This document shows, one piece after another, positions 13,250-21,647 of a stretch of DNA of 64,000 nucleotides. The notes under the pieces are model-generated. The model saw nothing but the letters and a program-made list of their open reading frames with translations, made no database searches and was not told the DNA's origin. Within the stretch, counting starts at the first letter, position 1. Every line of letters begins with the position of its first letter. Source of the stretch: Rhodospirillales bacterium (GTDB lineage: Bacteria > Pseudomonadota > Alphaproteobacteria > Rhodospirillales > JASLLZ01); assembly GCA_030746775.1 (NCBI GenBank), contig JASLLZ010000009.1:1-64000 (forward strand), written 5' to 3'. A program made the position numbers and the translations under genes.

Positions 13250-14563
13250 TTAGCGGTAGGCTACCAGCGCGGCATTGTCGGCGAGGAAGTATACAGTGCG
13301 GTCGGCGATGATGGGATCAACGATGATACGGTCCGGCATCTCCGCCTTGCCCATGATATCGCCGCTGTAGGGTGAGACCGCCAGGACGGAGCCCTCGGAG
13401 CCAGCCACGATCAGCCGGTCGCTGGCAAGCAGGGGCCCGGTCCAGATGATGGGATCGCGACGGTCCTCTTCGTCTTCGAAGCGGGGTAATTGGGTGACCC
13501 AGAAAATGCGGCCGTCGTCGCGCGCCAGACCGACCAGTTCGGCGTTGTTGGACAGCGTAAAGAGATAGTTGCCGGCCACCCAAAGGCTTTGCAATCCGCC
13601 GATTTCCTTTTCCCAGATACGTTGCCCGCTGCGCAAATCGATGGCCACCATCTGGTCGCCGTGGCCCATGGCGAAGACCCGCCCGCGATCGATTACCGGA
13701 CGCCCGCGAATATGGGCCAGGGAGGAAATGACGTCGGTACGCCGGAGCCGGGCCAGGGATTCGGTCCAAAGCACGCGGCCGGTTTCCACCTTCAGCGCCA
13801 CCAGTTCGCCCGAAGAATAGGGCACCACCACGACTCCGGCGTCGACCGCCGGGCTGCCGCCGCCAAGCAGGCTCGCCGTCTCGGCAATTCCCGAATGGGT
13901 CCACAGGGTGGCGCCGTCGGAGGCATCGAGGGCGAAAAGCTTGTTGTTGATGGTCACGGCGAAAAGGCGGCCGCCGCGGGCCGTCGGCGGCGCCCGCATG
14001 GGGCCGCCCAGGGATTGGCGCCAAAGGACGGCGCCGGTCTCGGCGTCTAGCGCTATGACCTCGGCAAAGCCCGTGGTCACGTAAACGCGGCCCTTGTCAT
14101 GGGCCAGTCCCCCGCCAATATGACCGTCGTCCTCATCTTCGGGGGTTAGTTCGATCTCCCACAGATGTTGACCGGTATCGGCGTCGAAGGCGCTGACGAC
14201 GGTCTCGGCGTCCATGGCGAAGACCCTTCCTTGGGCGGTGATCGGGGACGCGATGATGCGGTCCGTATCGTCGGAGCCGCTGCCGATATCGGCCTTCCAG
14301 GCGCGGCGAATGTCGGCCGCCACTTCGGTGTGGTGCATGGCGTGGTTGGCGTAACCGCCGGCTTGCGGCCAATCGGGATTGACCGACGGCGGAGGGAGAA
14401 GGATTTCCTCTCGCGCCGCCTCGGGATCGGGGACGAGAGACTTTTCGTGCAGCAACACCGAGATTCGCTTGCCGGGCAGGGGCGGGTCTTCCGTTTCGCC
14501 GAACCAGGTATCGCAGGCCCCCAACAGCAACAAGGCAATTATGATGAAGGCTGTTCGCGGCAT
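13250..14563 (-). CDS. bamB: outer membrane protein assembly factor BamB-like PQQ-repeat lipoprotein
   Basis: Lipobox-type N-terminus [19 protein letters not shown]; repeated [17 protein letters not shown]-type beta-propeller motifs; next to der. Confidence 0.9.
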   Translation of the reverse strand: MPRTAFIIIALLLLGACDTWFGETEDPPLPGKRISVLLHEKSLVPDPEAAREEILLPPPSVNPDWPQAGGYANHAMHHTEVAADIRRAWKADIGSGSDDTDRIIASPITAQGRVFAMDAETVVSAFDADTGQHLWEIELTPEDEDDGHIGGGLAHDKGRVYVTTGFAEVIALDAETGAVLWRQSLGGPMRAPPTARGGRLFAVTINNKLFALDASDGATLWTHSGIAETASLLGGGSPAVDAGVVVVPYSSGELVALKVETGRVLWTESLARLRRTDVISSLAHIRGRPVIDRGRVFAMGHGDQMVAIDLRSGQRIWEKEIGGLQSLWVAGNYLFTLSNNAELVGLARDDGRIFWVTQLPRFEDEEDRRDPIIWTGPLLASDRLIVAGSEGSVLAVSPYSGDIMGKAEMPDRIIVDPIIADRTVYFLADNAALVAYR

Positions 14564-14604
14564 TTTTGCTTCCGTTGTGTCCCTTGCCGTGGCTTGGCGG
14601 CCGC

Positions 14605-15264
14605 TCATTTGCCCAGGATGGCCAGCATTTCCTGGGCCCGGGCGCGAATACCGGACGGCGCCGCGACATCGTTGGCCAGCCCCGAATAGAGTTGGCGCGC
14701 CTTGTCCCCATCGCCGTCGTGCCGAGCCAGCACGGCGATGATCTCGCGCGCACTATAGCGCCACGGATTGTCGTCCGCGGTCAGCCGGGCGACGCGCTGG
14801 CCGAGGGCGGCCCGGTCCGCCGTGTCGATCTCGTGCAGCGCGCCCAGGACCAGCGCGAGATCCCGGTAAAGGGCGTCGATGCCCGTGTCCGCGGCCAATT
14901 CCCGGTAGGCGTTGACGGCCCCCGCCCGGTCGCCCTTGCCGGCAAGAAGCGCCGCGTCCTGAAAGCGGGCGAGAAGCGCGTATCCGGCGCTCGCCCCGGC
15001 CGCCAGTTCACCAAAGGCCCTGGCGGCGGCCTCATTCTGGCCGTCGCGCATTAACCGTTGCGCCTCGGCGAAGCGCATGCTCTCGGCGGTGCGCGTCGAG
15101 ACGTCGTAATTGCGCCAGCCCTGGAAACCGGCGACACCGACGACAAGGGCAAGCGCCGCGCCGATGACGTAGTTGCCGTACTTCTTCCACAGCTTGGCGT
15201 AATGCTCCTGGCGCAGTTCGTCGTCGATTTCCTGGAACAGGCCGTCGTGACTGGTTTCCGCCAA
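14605..15264 (-). CDS. YfgM-like tetratricopeptide repeat membrane protein
   Basis: IDDELRQEHYAKLWKKYGNYVIGAALALVVGVAGFQGWRNYD; located beside bamB. Confidence 0.85.
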   Translation of the reverse strand: MAETSHDGLFQEIDDELRQEHYAKLWKKYGNYVIGAALALVVGVAGFQGWRNYDVSTRTAESMRFAEAQRLMRDGQNEAAARAFGELAAGASAGYALLARFQDAALLAGKGDRAGAVNAYRELAADTGIDALYRDLALVLGALHEIDTADRAALGQRVARLTADDNPWRYSAREIIAVLARHDGDGDKARQLYSGLANDVAAPSGIRARAQEMLAILGK

Positions 15265-15398
15265 AGTAAGCTCCGCGATGGTTGCCCGAGGCGCCCCGCC
15301 GATGGCGCGTCCGTGATTCGCGGCCTAAGATATCCCTCCGGCCCGCCAATGGCAATTGCGTGGTCACGCGGGGCCGTGTCAGCCAAAAAAAATTTCGT

Positions 15399-16588
15399 CT
15401 ATTTCGTGGCCTGGCCCCACCCCATATCGACCGCAAATTCCGTGGCCGAGATGAGGTCGTCCCCACTCGCGTCAAGAATGTCGAATTTTGTTTTTGGGAA
15501 CGGCGTCTCACTCGGACTGAGCTGGCCGTTGCCATCCTTATCCATTTGTTTGACTTGCGCCGTAGCCAGTTCCAGGACCGTCAGTTGGTTGTCTTGGTTC
15601 GCGTCGACCAAATCGAACTGTTTTGCTGGTCCCGTCCATTCGTCCCGGCTGAGCAGGGTGTCGCGGTTCTTATCGAAAGCCTTTATCGCCGTCATCAGCT
15701 TCACTTTTGAATCTTTGCTTGCGCTAAAGCCGGCGGTGATTTCCTCGACCGTCAGGCGGCCGTCGCGGTCGGCGTCGAATTGATCGAATTTTTCTTTGTC
15801 TGCCTTCCACTCTTTCGGCGCCAGCAAGCCATCGCCATCGGTGTCCAAGTTCTTGATCATGGTCTTGGGGTTCTTGTCCTTGGACTTCTGGGCCTTGCCC
15901 TTCCCACCGCCCGAGTCCGCGAGGGAGGCCACGTGGACGGCAAGTTCCGCCAGTGTCAGTCGGTCGTCCCGATCCGTGTCGATCTTGTCATAGAACTTCG
16001 CATGTCCGGTCCATTCGTCGCGGTCAATCTTGCCATCGCCGTCTTTGTCCATGTTCTTGACCATGGTCTTGGGGTTCTTGCCCTTGGACTTTTGTGCCTT
16101 GCCTTCATTGCCTTGGCGTTTTCACCGCTCTTCTTTCCGCCGCCCGATCGCGCCAGGGAATCATAGTGTGCGCTAAGCTCCGCCAGCGTCAGTTGGTTGT
16201 CACGGTCGGTGTCGATGCGGTCGTAGAATTCCGCCTTGCTCGTCCATTCGCCCCGGGCGATCAGGCCGTCACCGTCCTTGTCCATGTTTTTGATGACCGT
16301 CTTGGGATTTCTGGACTTGGATGTCGCCCTTTTCCCTTTTTTGGATCTTTCTAGGGCTTTGAAGTGAGCGGAGAATTCGTCGACGGTCAGAAAGCCGTCA
16401 AGGTTGGTGTCGATTTTGGTGAAGGTCTCTCCCAATTCGTTCCATTCATCCCTTCCGACCCGTCCATCGCTGTCCTTGTCCCTTTTCGTGACGGCTATTT
16501 TCGGGTCCTTGGCCAAAGCCGCCCGGCTCATCACCCCGGCGAGACAAATGACGAGTGAAAGCACGAACAGACGATAAGCAAACCACAC
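15399..16588 (-). pseudogene. secreted multi-EF-hand protein (12 predicted EF-hand loops) disrupted by a single-base frameshift near 16110
   Basis: Two overlapping frames (15956..16852 and 15399..16064) carry continuous EF-hand repeats: DKDSDGRVGRDEW ... DKDGDGLIARGEW ... then, in the other frame, DKDGDGKIDRDEW ... DASGDDLISATEF. Signal-peptide-like N-terminus VWFAYRLFVLSLVICLAGVMSRAALA from GTG at 16588. Confidence 0.82.
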
Positions 16589-16643
16589 CCATTCGGTGCG
16601 TCGACACTGGCCGTCCACGAGAAACCCCTTGTTCCCGGCCGGT

Positions 16644-17279
16644 TCAGGCGCCGCGTAGGGCGGGGTTGAGGGTATAGGTGCCAACCCATTCGGCCTGGGC
16701 CAGGACGTGTCCTTCCAGGGCGGCGCGCGCCTCGGCGCCGCCGAAAGTATCCGTGAGCCCGAGCGTGGCGACATCAAGGGCGTAAAGGGTGAAGTGGTAG
16801 TGGTGGACCAGCGTGTCGTTCCACGGCGGGCAGGGGCCGTCGTATCCCCCATAATCGCCCTTCATTTCGGCGTCGCCGGCAAATAAATCTGTATAGGTGT
16901 TGACGCCGCGCGTGCCGTGATCGGTGGCGCCCGGCGGTTTGCCGCCGGCGGTGACGCCGTCCGAGTCGGCACCCTCGGCCAGTTCGCTCACCGTGGCCGG
17001 AATGTCGACCAGGACCCAGTGGAAAAAGTCGACCCGGGGGAGATCGGCGGGAACGCTCCGACCTTCCTGATTCACGTCGTCGCCGACCGAGGGGACGTCG
17101 GGGTCGTGGCAGATGACGGCAAACGATGCGGTGCCCGCCGGCGCCCCGGACCAGGCGATACGGGGGCTGCGGTTGGCACCCGAGGAAACGTGGCCTTCCC
17201 GGGCCGGTTGACAGAAGGCGAAGCGCTCAGGGATGGCCGCTCCGTTCTCCCATCCGTCAATGGTGACTTGCAACGTCAT
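16644..17279 (-). CDS. YbhB/YbcL (PEBP/Raf kinase inhibitor-like) family protein
   Basis: SPRIAWSGAPAGTASFAVICHDPDVPS ... FFHWVLVDIP ... YGGYDGPCPPWNDTLVHHYHFTLYALD. Confidence 0.92.
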   Translation of the reverse strand: MTLQVTIDGWENGAAIPERFAFCQPAREGHVSSGANRSPRIAWSGAPAGTASFAVICHDPDVPSVGDDVNQEGRSVPADLPRVDFFHWVLVDIPATVSELAEGADSDGVTAGGKPPGATDHGTRGVNTYTDLFAGDAEMKGDYGGYDGPCPPWNDTLVHHYHFTLYALDVATLGLTDTFGGAEARAALEGHVLAQAEWVGTYTLNPALRGA

Positions 17280-17430
17280 GGGCTCGCTCCCGATGTGAGT
17301 GTCTGGACGATCTTACCTCATCCGGCCGCCGCCCGTCACCGATGGGGTGGAAGGTGCGTCGTTTAACCGCTCCTTAACCTTGCGTCCCTATCCTGATTGG
17401 TGGGAAACTGCGCGAGAGGAGAGGTTCCAC

Positions 17431-17757
17431 ATGCGCATCGTGAGCGTCATTGCCTGTTTGTTTCTGCTCGGCGCCTGCGGGCAGTTCATCGGCGCCGAGG
17501 GGGCCTCGGTGATCGTTACCGACAAGACTTTCACCGATCACATCGTGTCGCTTGGCAGCGGCAAGAACTGCTCGACTCTGCGCACCCAGGCCGACCTCAC
17601 CTATTGCGAAGAGGACGAGGTGGCGCCCAAGTACGTATCCTATTGCTATCGCACCCTCGGCAACGTCACCTGCTATGACCGGCCCAATCCCTTCAATGGC
17701 CGCCAGCAGATCATCGACGAACAAATGGAAAATCCGACCAAGGCCGTGGGACGCTGA
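17431..17757 (+). CDS. small secreted/lipoprotein of unknown function
   Basis: MRIVSVIACLFLLGACGQFIG lipobox-type signal; four further Cys residues; GAGAGGAG upstream. Confidence 0.75.
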   Translation: MRIVSVIACLFLLGACGQFIGAEGASVIVTDKTFTDHIVSLGSGKNCSTLRTQADLTYCEEDEVAPKYVSYCYRTLGNVTCYDRPNPFNGRQQIIDEQMENPTKAVGR

Positions 17758-17811
17758 TCCGCCTGTGCTCTCATTAGGAGCGCTTCGCGCGCGGCCCAAC
17801 CGCACCCTGCG

Positions 17812-18512
17812 ATGAAACGCTTTCTTGCCCTCGTCGTTCTTGCCCTTGCCGTCGGCGCGGCGATGCTGTGGAACGGGGAGACACAAGACGATCCGGCGAA
17901 GGCCGAAATCCAACGTTTCCACGTCCTTCAACCGTTGGCCGAACAGGGCGACGCGGACGCCCAGTACGACCTGGCCGGGCTTTACCGGGCGGGTAGGGGC
18001 GTCGAGGTGGACCCGAGGGCAGCCGCCGAGTGGTATCTCAAGGCGGCGAAAAAGGGTCACGTGGCCGCCCGCCATGCCCTGGGCCGCATGTTCGAGACCG
18101 GCCAGGGGGTCAAACGAAACTTCCAAAAAGCCGCCCAGTGGTACGGGCTGGCGGCCGGCATCGGCGAGCATGGTGAAGCCCAATACGACCTGGGCACCCT
18201 TTACTATCACGGTCGCGGCGTTCCCCACGATTACGCCGTGGCGATCAAATGGTACCGCAAGGCGGCCCTTCGGGGCCACACGGTGGCTCAATTTCACATG
18301 GCGCCATGACCGAGGAGGGCTGGGGGCGCGCGTCGGATCCCGTCGAGGCCTATGCCTGGTACACCCTCGCCATGGACAAGGCCGAGCAGGCAAAGGCGCG
18401 CAACCCCAAGTACGACCCGGTGGCTAGGCGCGACAGGCTGGAGCGCAAGATGAACCGCTTCCAGATCGACCAGGCCGAAAAAAAGGTCGAGGCCTTGATG
18501 GCCGGGGGCTAG
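17812..18512 (+). pseudogene. Sel1-repeat (TPR-like) protein with a single-base frameshift near 18300
   Basis: Frame 17812..18309 has Sel1 repeats (DAQYDLAGLYRAGRGVEVDPRAAAEWYLKAAKKGHVAARHALGRMFETGQGV...); continuation AMTEEGWGRASDPVEAYAWYTLAMDKAEQ is in the frame ending 18512. Confidence 0.82.
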
Positions 18513-18615
18513 AGCGAATCCCGAGCGGATGGAACCATCCGCGACGACGTATTTGCGGTTAAAACAAAGAGTTAGAGATCTTTCGGTGAACGCATGTGAA
18601 TGGAAGGTACTCTAG
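18509..18615 (+). repeat. 107-bp dispersed palindromic-ended repeat element, copy 1
   Basis: CTAGAGC...GCTCTAG-type ends (CTAGAGCGAATCCC...GGTACTCTAG); about 87% identical by eye to reverse complement of 33375..33481. Confidence 0.9.
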
Positions 18616-19247
18616 GCTCGGGCCATCAGGCCGCTGGCGGCGATGCCGTCGAAGATGAACTGTACGGCCAGGGCCGCCAGCAGGACGCCGACGACGCGGG
18701 TGATCACGTAGCTCCCCGTCACGCCCAGCACCCTTTGTACGCCCCCGGCGATGAGCAGCAACACGAGGGTGATCGCCAGAACCGCGAGAAGCGCCGCCAA
18801 CACCACCGCTTGGCGCTCCACATCGCCCCGGCTCTCGGCGGCCAGCAGGACGACGGCCCCCATGGCTCCCGGTCCGGCGATCATCGGCGTCGCCAAGGGG
18901 AAGACCGAGATGTCGGCCTTGTGCCCCGCTTCTTCGGATTCGTCGGCGGTGGCGGACGTTCCGCCCGAGTGACGGGCAAACACCATGTCGATGGCGATCA
19001 GCAAAAGCAGGATACCGCCCGCCGTGCGCATCGCCGCCAGCGTGATGCCCAGATGCGCCAGCAGGTCGTTGCCGAACAGCATGAAGACGATCAGCACGGC
19101 GGCCGCGATGAGCGTTCCCTTGACCGCCATGGCGCGCCGCTGGCGGGGCGTTGCGTTGGGCGTCAGCGCCGCGAACACCGCCGCCGTGTCGACCGGGCCG
19201 ATGGTGGCGAAAAAGGTGGTAAAGGCGAGCAGGCCGGATTCCAACAT
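18612..19247 (-). CDS. MarC family integral membrane protein
   Basis: FTTFFATIGPVDTAAVFAALT ... FPLATPMIAGPGAMGAVVLLA; typical MarC/NAAT topology. Confidence 0.92.
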   Translation of the reverse strand: MLESGLLAFTTFFATIGPVDTAAVFAALTPNATPRQRRAMAVKGTLIAAAVLIVFMLFGNDLLAHLGITLAAMRTAGGILLLLIAIDMVFARHSGGTSATADESEEAGHKADISVFPLATPMIAGPGAMGAVVLLAAESRGDVERQAVVLAALLAVLAITLVLLLIAGGVQRVLGVTGSYVITRVVGVLLAALAVQFIFDGIAASGLMARA

Positions 19248-19402
19248 CGGCGGTTTATTCCAAGGGCTTGGTCAGCGTTGGTTTAAACCTAGCGGCTAGG
19301 CCGGCCCGGCGCCATAGTCTGCTCCGCCCGATGCCGCGTCTCGACGGTTCGCTTGCGGCGCGATAGGCTTCCCCGCCTGGCCTGTCCCTTCCCGGAGTTT
19401 TC

Positions 19403-20266
19403 ATGGAGCCATCCGTCGCCGCCGTGGTCCTTTTGTCGGCCGCCCTGCATCCTCTGTGGAACGCGCTTATCAAGCGCGGCCAGGTGCCCGAAGCCTCGTT
19501 CATGGGCATGATGGTGATGATCGCGCTGCTGTCGCTTGCCACGGCGGTGGTTATCGGCGCCGACCTGATGGCGGCGGGGAAGGTCTGGCATCTCGTCCTC
19601 ATCTCCGCCTTCGGCCTGGTGCTTTACGGCAGCGCCCTGGTCATGACGTTGCGGCGCGGCGACCTGTCGGCTTACTACCCCATCATCAGGTCCTCGCCGG
19701 TGTTCATTGTCTTGGTGAGCGTCTTATTTTTCGGACAAACCTACGCGGCGCCGGTGCTTCTTGGATTCGCGATGGTGATCGTTGGTGCCTTCTTCTTGCA
19801 GTATCGGCCGGGCTCACGGCTCTTGGACGATCCCAGGACTCTGGCTTACGCCTTGTTGGGCATGAGCAGTACCGGCATCTATACGATCTCCGATGCCTTT
19901 GCCATGCAGGTCGTGGAACCGCCGGTATTCCTGTTTTGGGTGATGGTCATGTTCATTCCCGCCTATATGGCGGTCATGCGTGCCATCGCTGGCCCGCACC
20001 TGGGATGGCGTGTTCTTTCCGGCTGGGTCCACACGCCCTGGCGCACGGCCGGCACGGGCTTGATCGCCTATGGTTCTTATTCCTTGATTTTGATCGGCTT
20101 CACCTGGGGCGGCGAGGTGGCGGCGGTATCGTCGCTGCGCCAGGCCTCGATCCCGATTTCCGTCCTCATCGGCGGCCTGTGGCTCAAGGAGGCCGGGCTG
20201 GCGCTCCGCCTGGCGGCCTCCCTCATGCTTGCCGCCGGTATCGTGATCGTCGTGCTCGCCGGCTGA
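19403..20266 (+). CDS. EamA/DMT-family transporter
   Basis: Hydrophobic 10-TM-like sequence; HPLWNALIKRG...; YYPIIRSSPVFIVLVSVLFFGQTY. Confidence 0.88.
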   Translation: MEPSVAAVVLLSAALHPLWNALIKRGQVPEASFMGMMVMIALLSLATAVVIGADLMAAGKVWHLVLISAFGLVLYGSALVMTLRRGDLSAYYPIIRSSPVFIVLVSVLFFGQTYAAPVLLGFAMVIVGAFFLQYRPGSRLLDDPRTLAYALLGMSSTGIYTISDAFAMQVVEPPVFLFWVMVMFIPAYMAVMRAIAGPHLGWRVLSGWVHTPWRTAGTGLIAYGSYSLILIGFTWGGEVAAVSSLRQASIPISVLIGGLWLKEAGLALRLAASLMLAAGIVIVVLAG

Positions 20267-20283
20267 AGCCTTTTTTCATTGTT

Positions 20284-20365
20284 CGGCACCGGCCCGCACC
20301 CTCTCCCGGCCATCCAATGCCATTGTACGCTGTGGGCGGCCGGGAGAGGGTGCGGGCCGGTGCCG
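20284..20365. repeat. perfect inverted repeat, 28-bp arms with 26-nt loop
   Basis: 20284-20311 CGGCACCGGCCCGCACCCTCTCCCGGCC is the reverse complement of 20338-20365; lies between convergent genes. Confidence 0.95.
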
Positions 20366-20387
20366 TAACGTGTTGACAGAAAAACAC

Positions 20388-21644
20388 TCAGAAGCGGTCG
20401 GGGCGGAAGGGCATCAGGTCGACACTGGGCGGACGTCCGGCGGCAAGCTCGCCGATCAGCTTGCCGGTGATCGCCGCAACGGCGATACCGATGTGGTCGT
20501 GGCCGAAGGCGAACAGCACGTTCGGATGACCGGGCGCCGGGCCGATGACGGGCTTGGAATCGGGCAGCGACGGCCTGGGGCCGACCCAGCGCGTCGCGCC
20601 TTCGGTGTTGAGGGTCGGGAAGAGAGCCTTGGCCTTTCTCTCGATGACATCTGTATGGGCCGGGTTGAGGGGCGCGTCGGGATCGGTGAACTCGGCGATC
20701 GAGGAACACCTGAGGCCGTGTTCCATGGGCGTGACGGCGACGTGGCGGTCGCGCGAATTGATGCACATCCGCAATTGGATGCCGGGATCGGGAAACATGA
20801 GGTTGTAGCCGCGCTCCGCCGCCAGCGGCAGCCGGCATCCAAGTTGCGCCGCCAGGGGCTTGGACCACGTGCCGGCGGCAAGGACGATGAGATCGGGCGC
20901 GTGGGTGGCGCCATCGGTAACCACCCGGGGCGGGCCTTCGGTTGCGAACTCGAAGCCCTTTACGGTTTCGCTGAGCAAGGTGCCGCCCCGGCGCACCAAG
21001 TCCTCGGCTAGGACCTGGGCCAGGCGCAGGGGGTTCACGGTCACCGCCACGTCGGGCAGGAAGACGGCACCGACGACGCCAGGGCCCAGCGCCGGCTCCA
21101 TCTCGCGCGCATCGTCGCCACTCATCTCCTGGATCCGAATGCCGTGCCGGCGGCGCAGGTCGATGACGTATTTCGATCCGGCCAGGTACTTGGCGTCCTC
21201 GAAGATTTGCAAAAGCCCGTCGCGCCGGATCAACGTCTCGGCGCCGGATTGCGAGAGCAGGGGGTCGTAGGCTTCGAACAGTTTGCTCAAAAGGCTGTAA
21301 CGGGCGTCGGCGATCTCCTCGACGCGCTGGCGCCGCCCGGCCAGGGCGAAGCGCAGGAACCACGGCGTCATGGCGGCAAGCTTGGTCCACGGCACCGACA
21401 GCGGCTCCTCGGGATCGAGCAGCAACCTCGGCACCTTGGGCAGCATGCCAGGGAGCGAGGCGGGAACGCAGGACGCGACGCCCAGGTTGCCGGCGTTGCC
21501 TTCGGTGGCGCCGGTGCCGGGGCCGGCGCGGTCGACAAGCGTTACCCGCAGACCCTCGCGTTGCAGATAAAGCGCCGAGCAGACGCCGACGATGCCGGCC
21601 CCGATGACCAGCGCCGTGCGGCCGGAAGGCTGCCCTACCGCCAT
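20388..21644 (-). CDS. FAD-dependent oxidoreductase, DadA-like (D-amino acid dehydrogenase family), paralog 1
   Basis: ALVIGAGIVGVCSALYLQREGLRVTLVDRAGPG dinucleotide-binding motif; family-wide alignment with three neighbours. Confidence 0.92.
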   Translation of the reverse strand: MAVGQPSGRTALVIGAGIVGVCSALYLQREGLRVTLVDRAGPGTGATEGNAGNLGVASCVPASLPGMLPKVPRLLLDPEEPLSVPWTKLAAMTPWFLRFALAGRRQRVEEIADARYSLLSKLFEAYDPLLSQSGAETLIRRDGLLQIFEDAKYLAGSKYVIDLRRRHGIRIQEMSGDDAREMEPALGPGVVGAVFLPDVAVTVNPLRLAQVLAEDLVRRGGTLLSETVKGFEFATEGPPRVVTDGATHAPDLIVLAAGTWSKPLAAQLGCRLPLAAERGYNLMFPDPGIQLRMCINSRDRHVAVTPMEHGLRCSSIAEFTDPDAPLNPAHTDVIERKAKALFPTLNTEGATRWVGPRPSLPDSKPVIGPAPGHPNVLFAFGHDHIGIAVAAITGKLIGELAAGRPPSVDLMPFRPDRF

Positions 21645-21647
21645 GAC

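Noticed and set aside
16090-16125. Programmed -1 ribosomal frameshift in the EF-hand gene
   Set aside because: No canonical X XXY YYZ slippery heptamer in the zero frame at the junction; a lost G fits better. Not fully excluded because of the AAAA run.
20266-20388. Classical intrinsic terminator at the 28-bp inverted repeat
   Set aside because: No U-tract immediately follows the stem on either strand and the arms are far longer than usual; kept as an unexplained inverted repeat instead.
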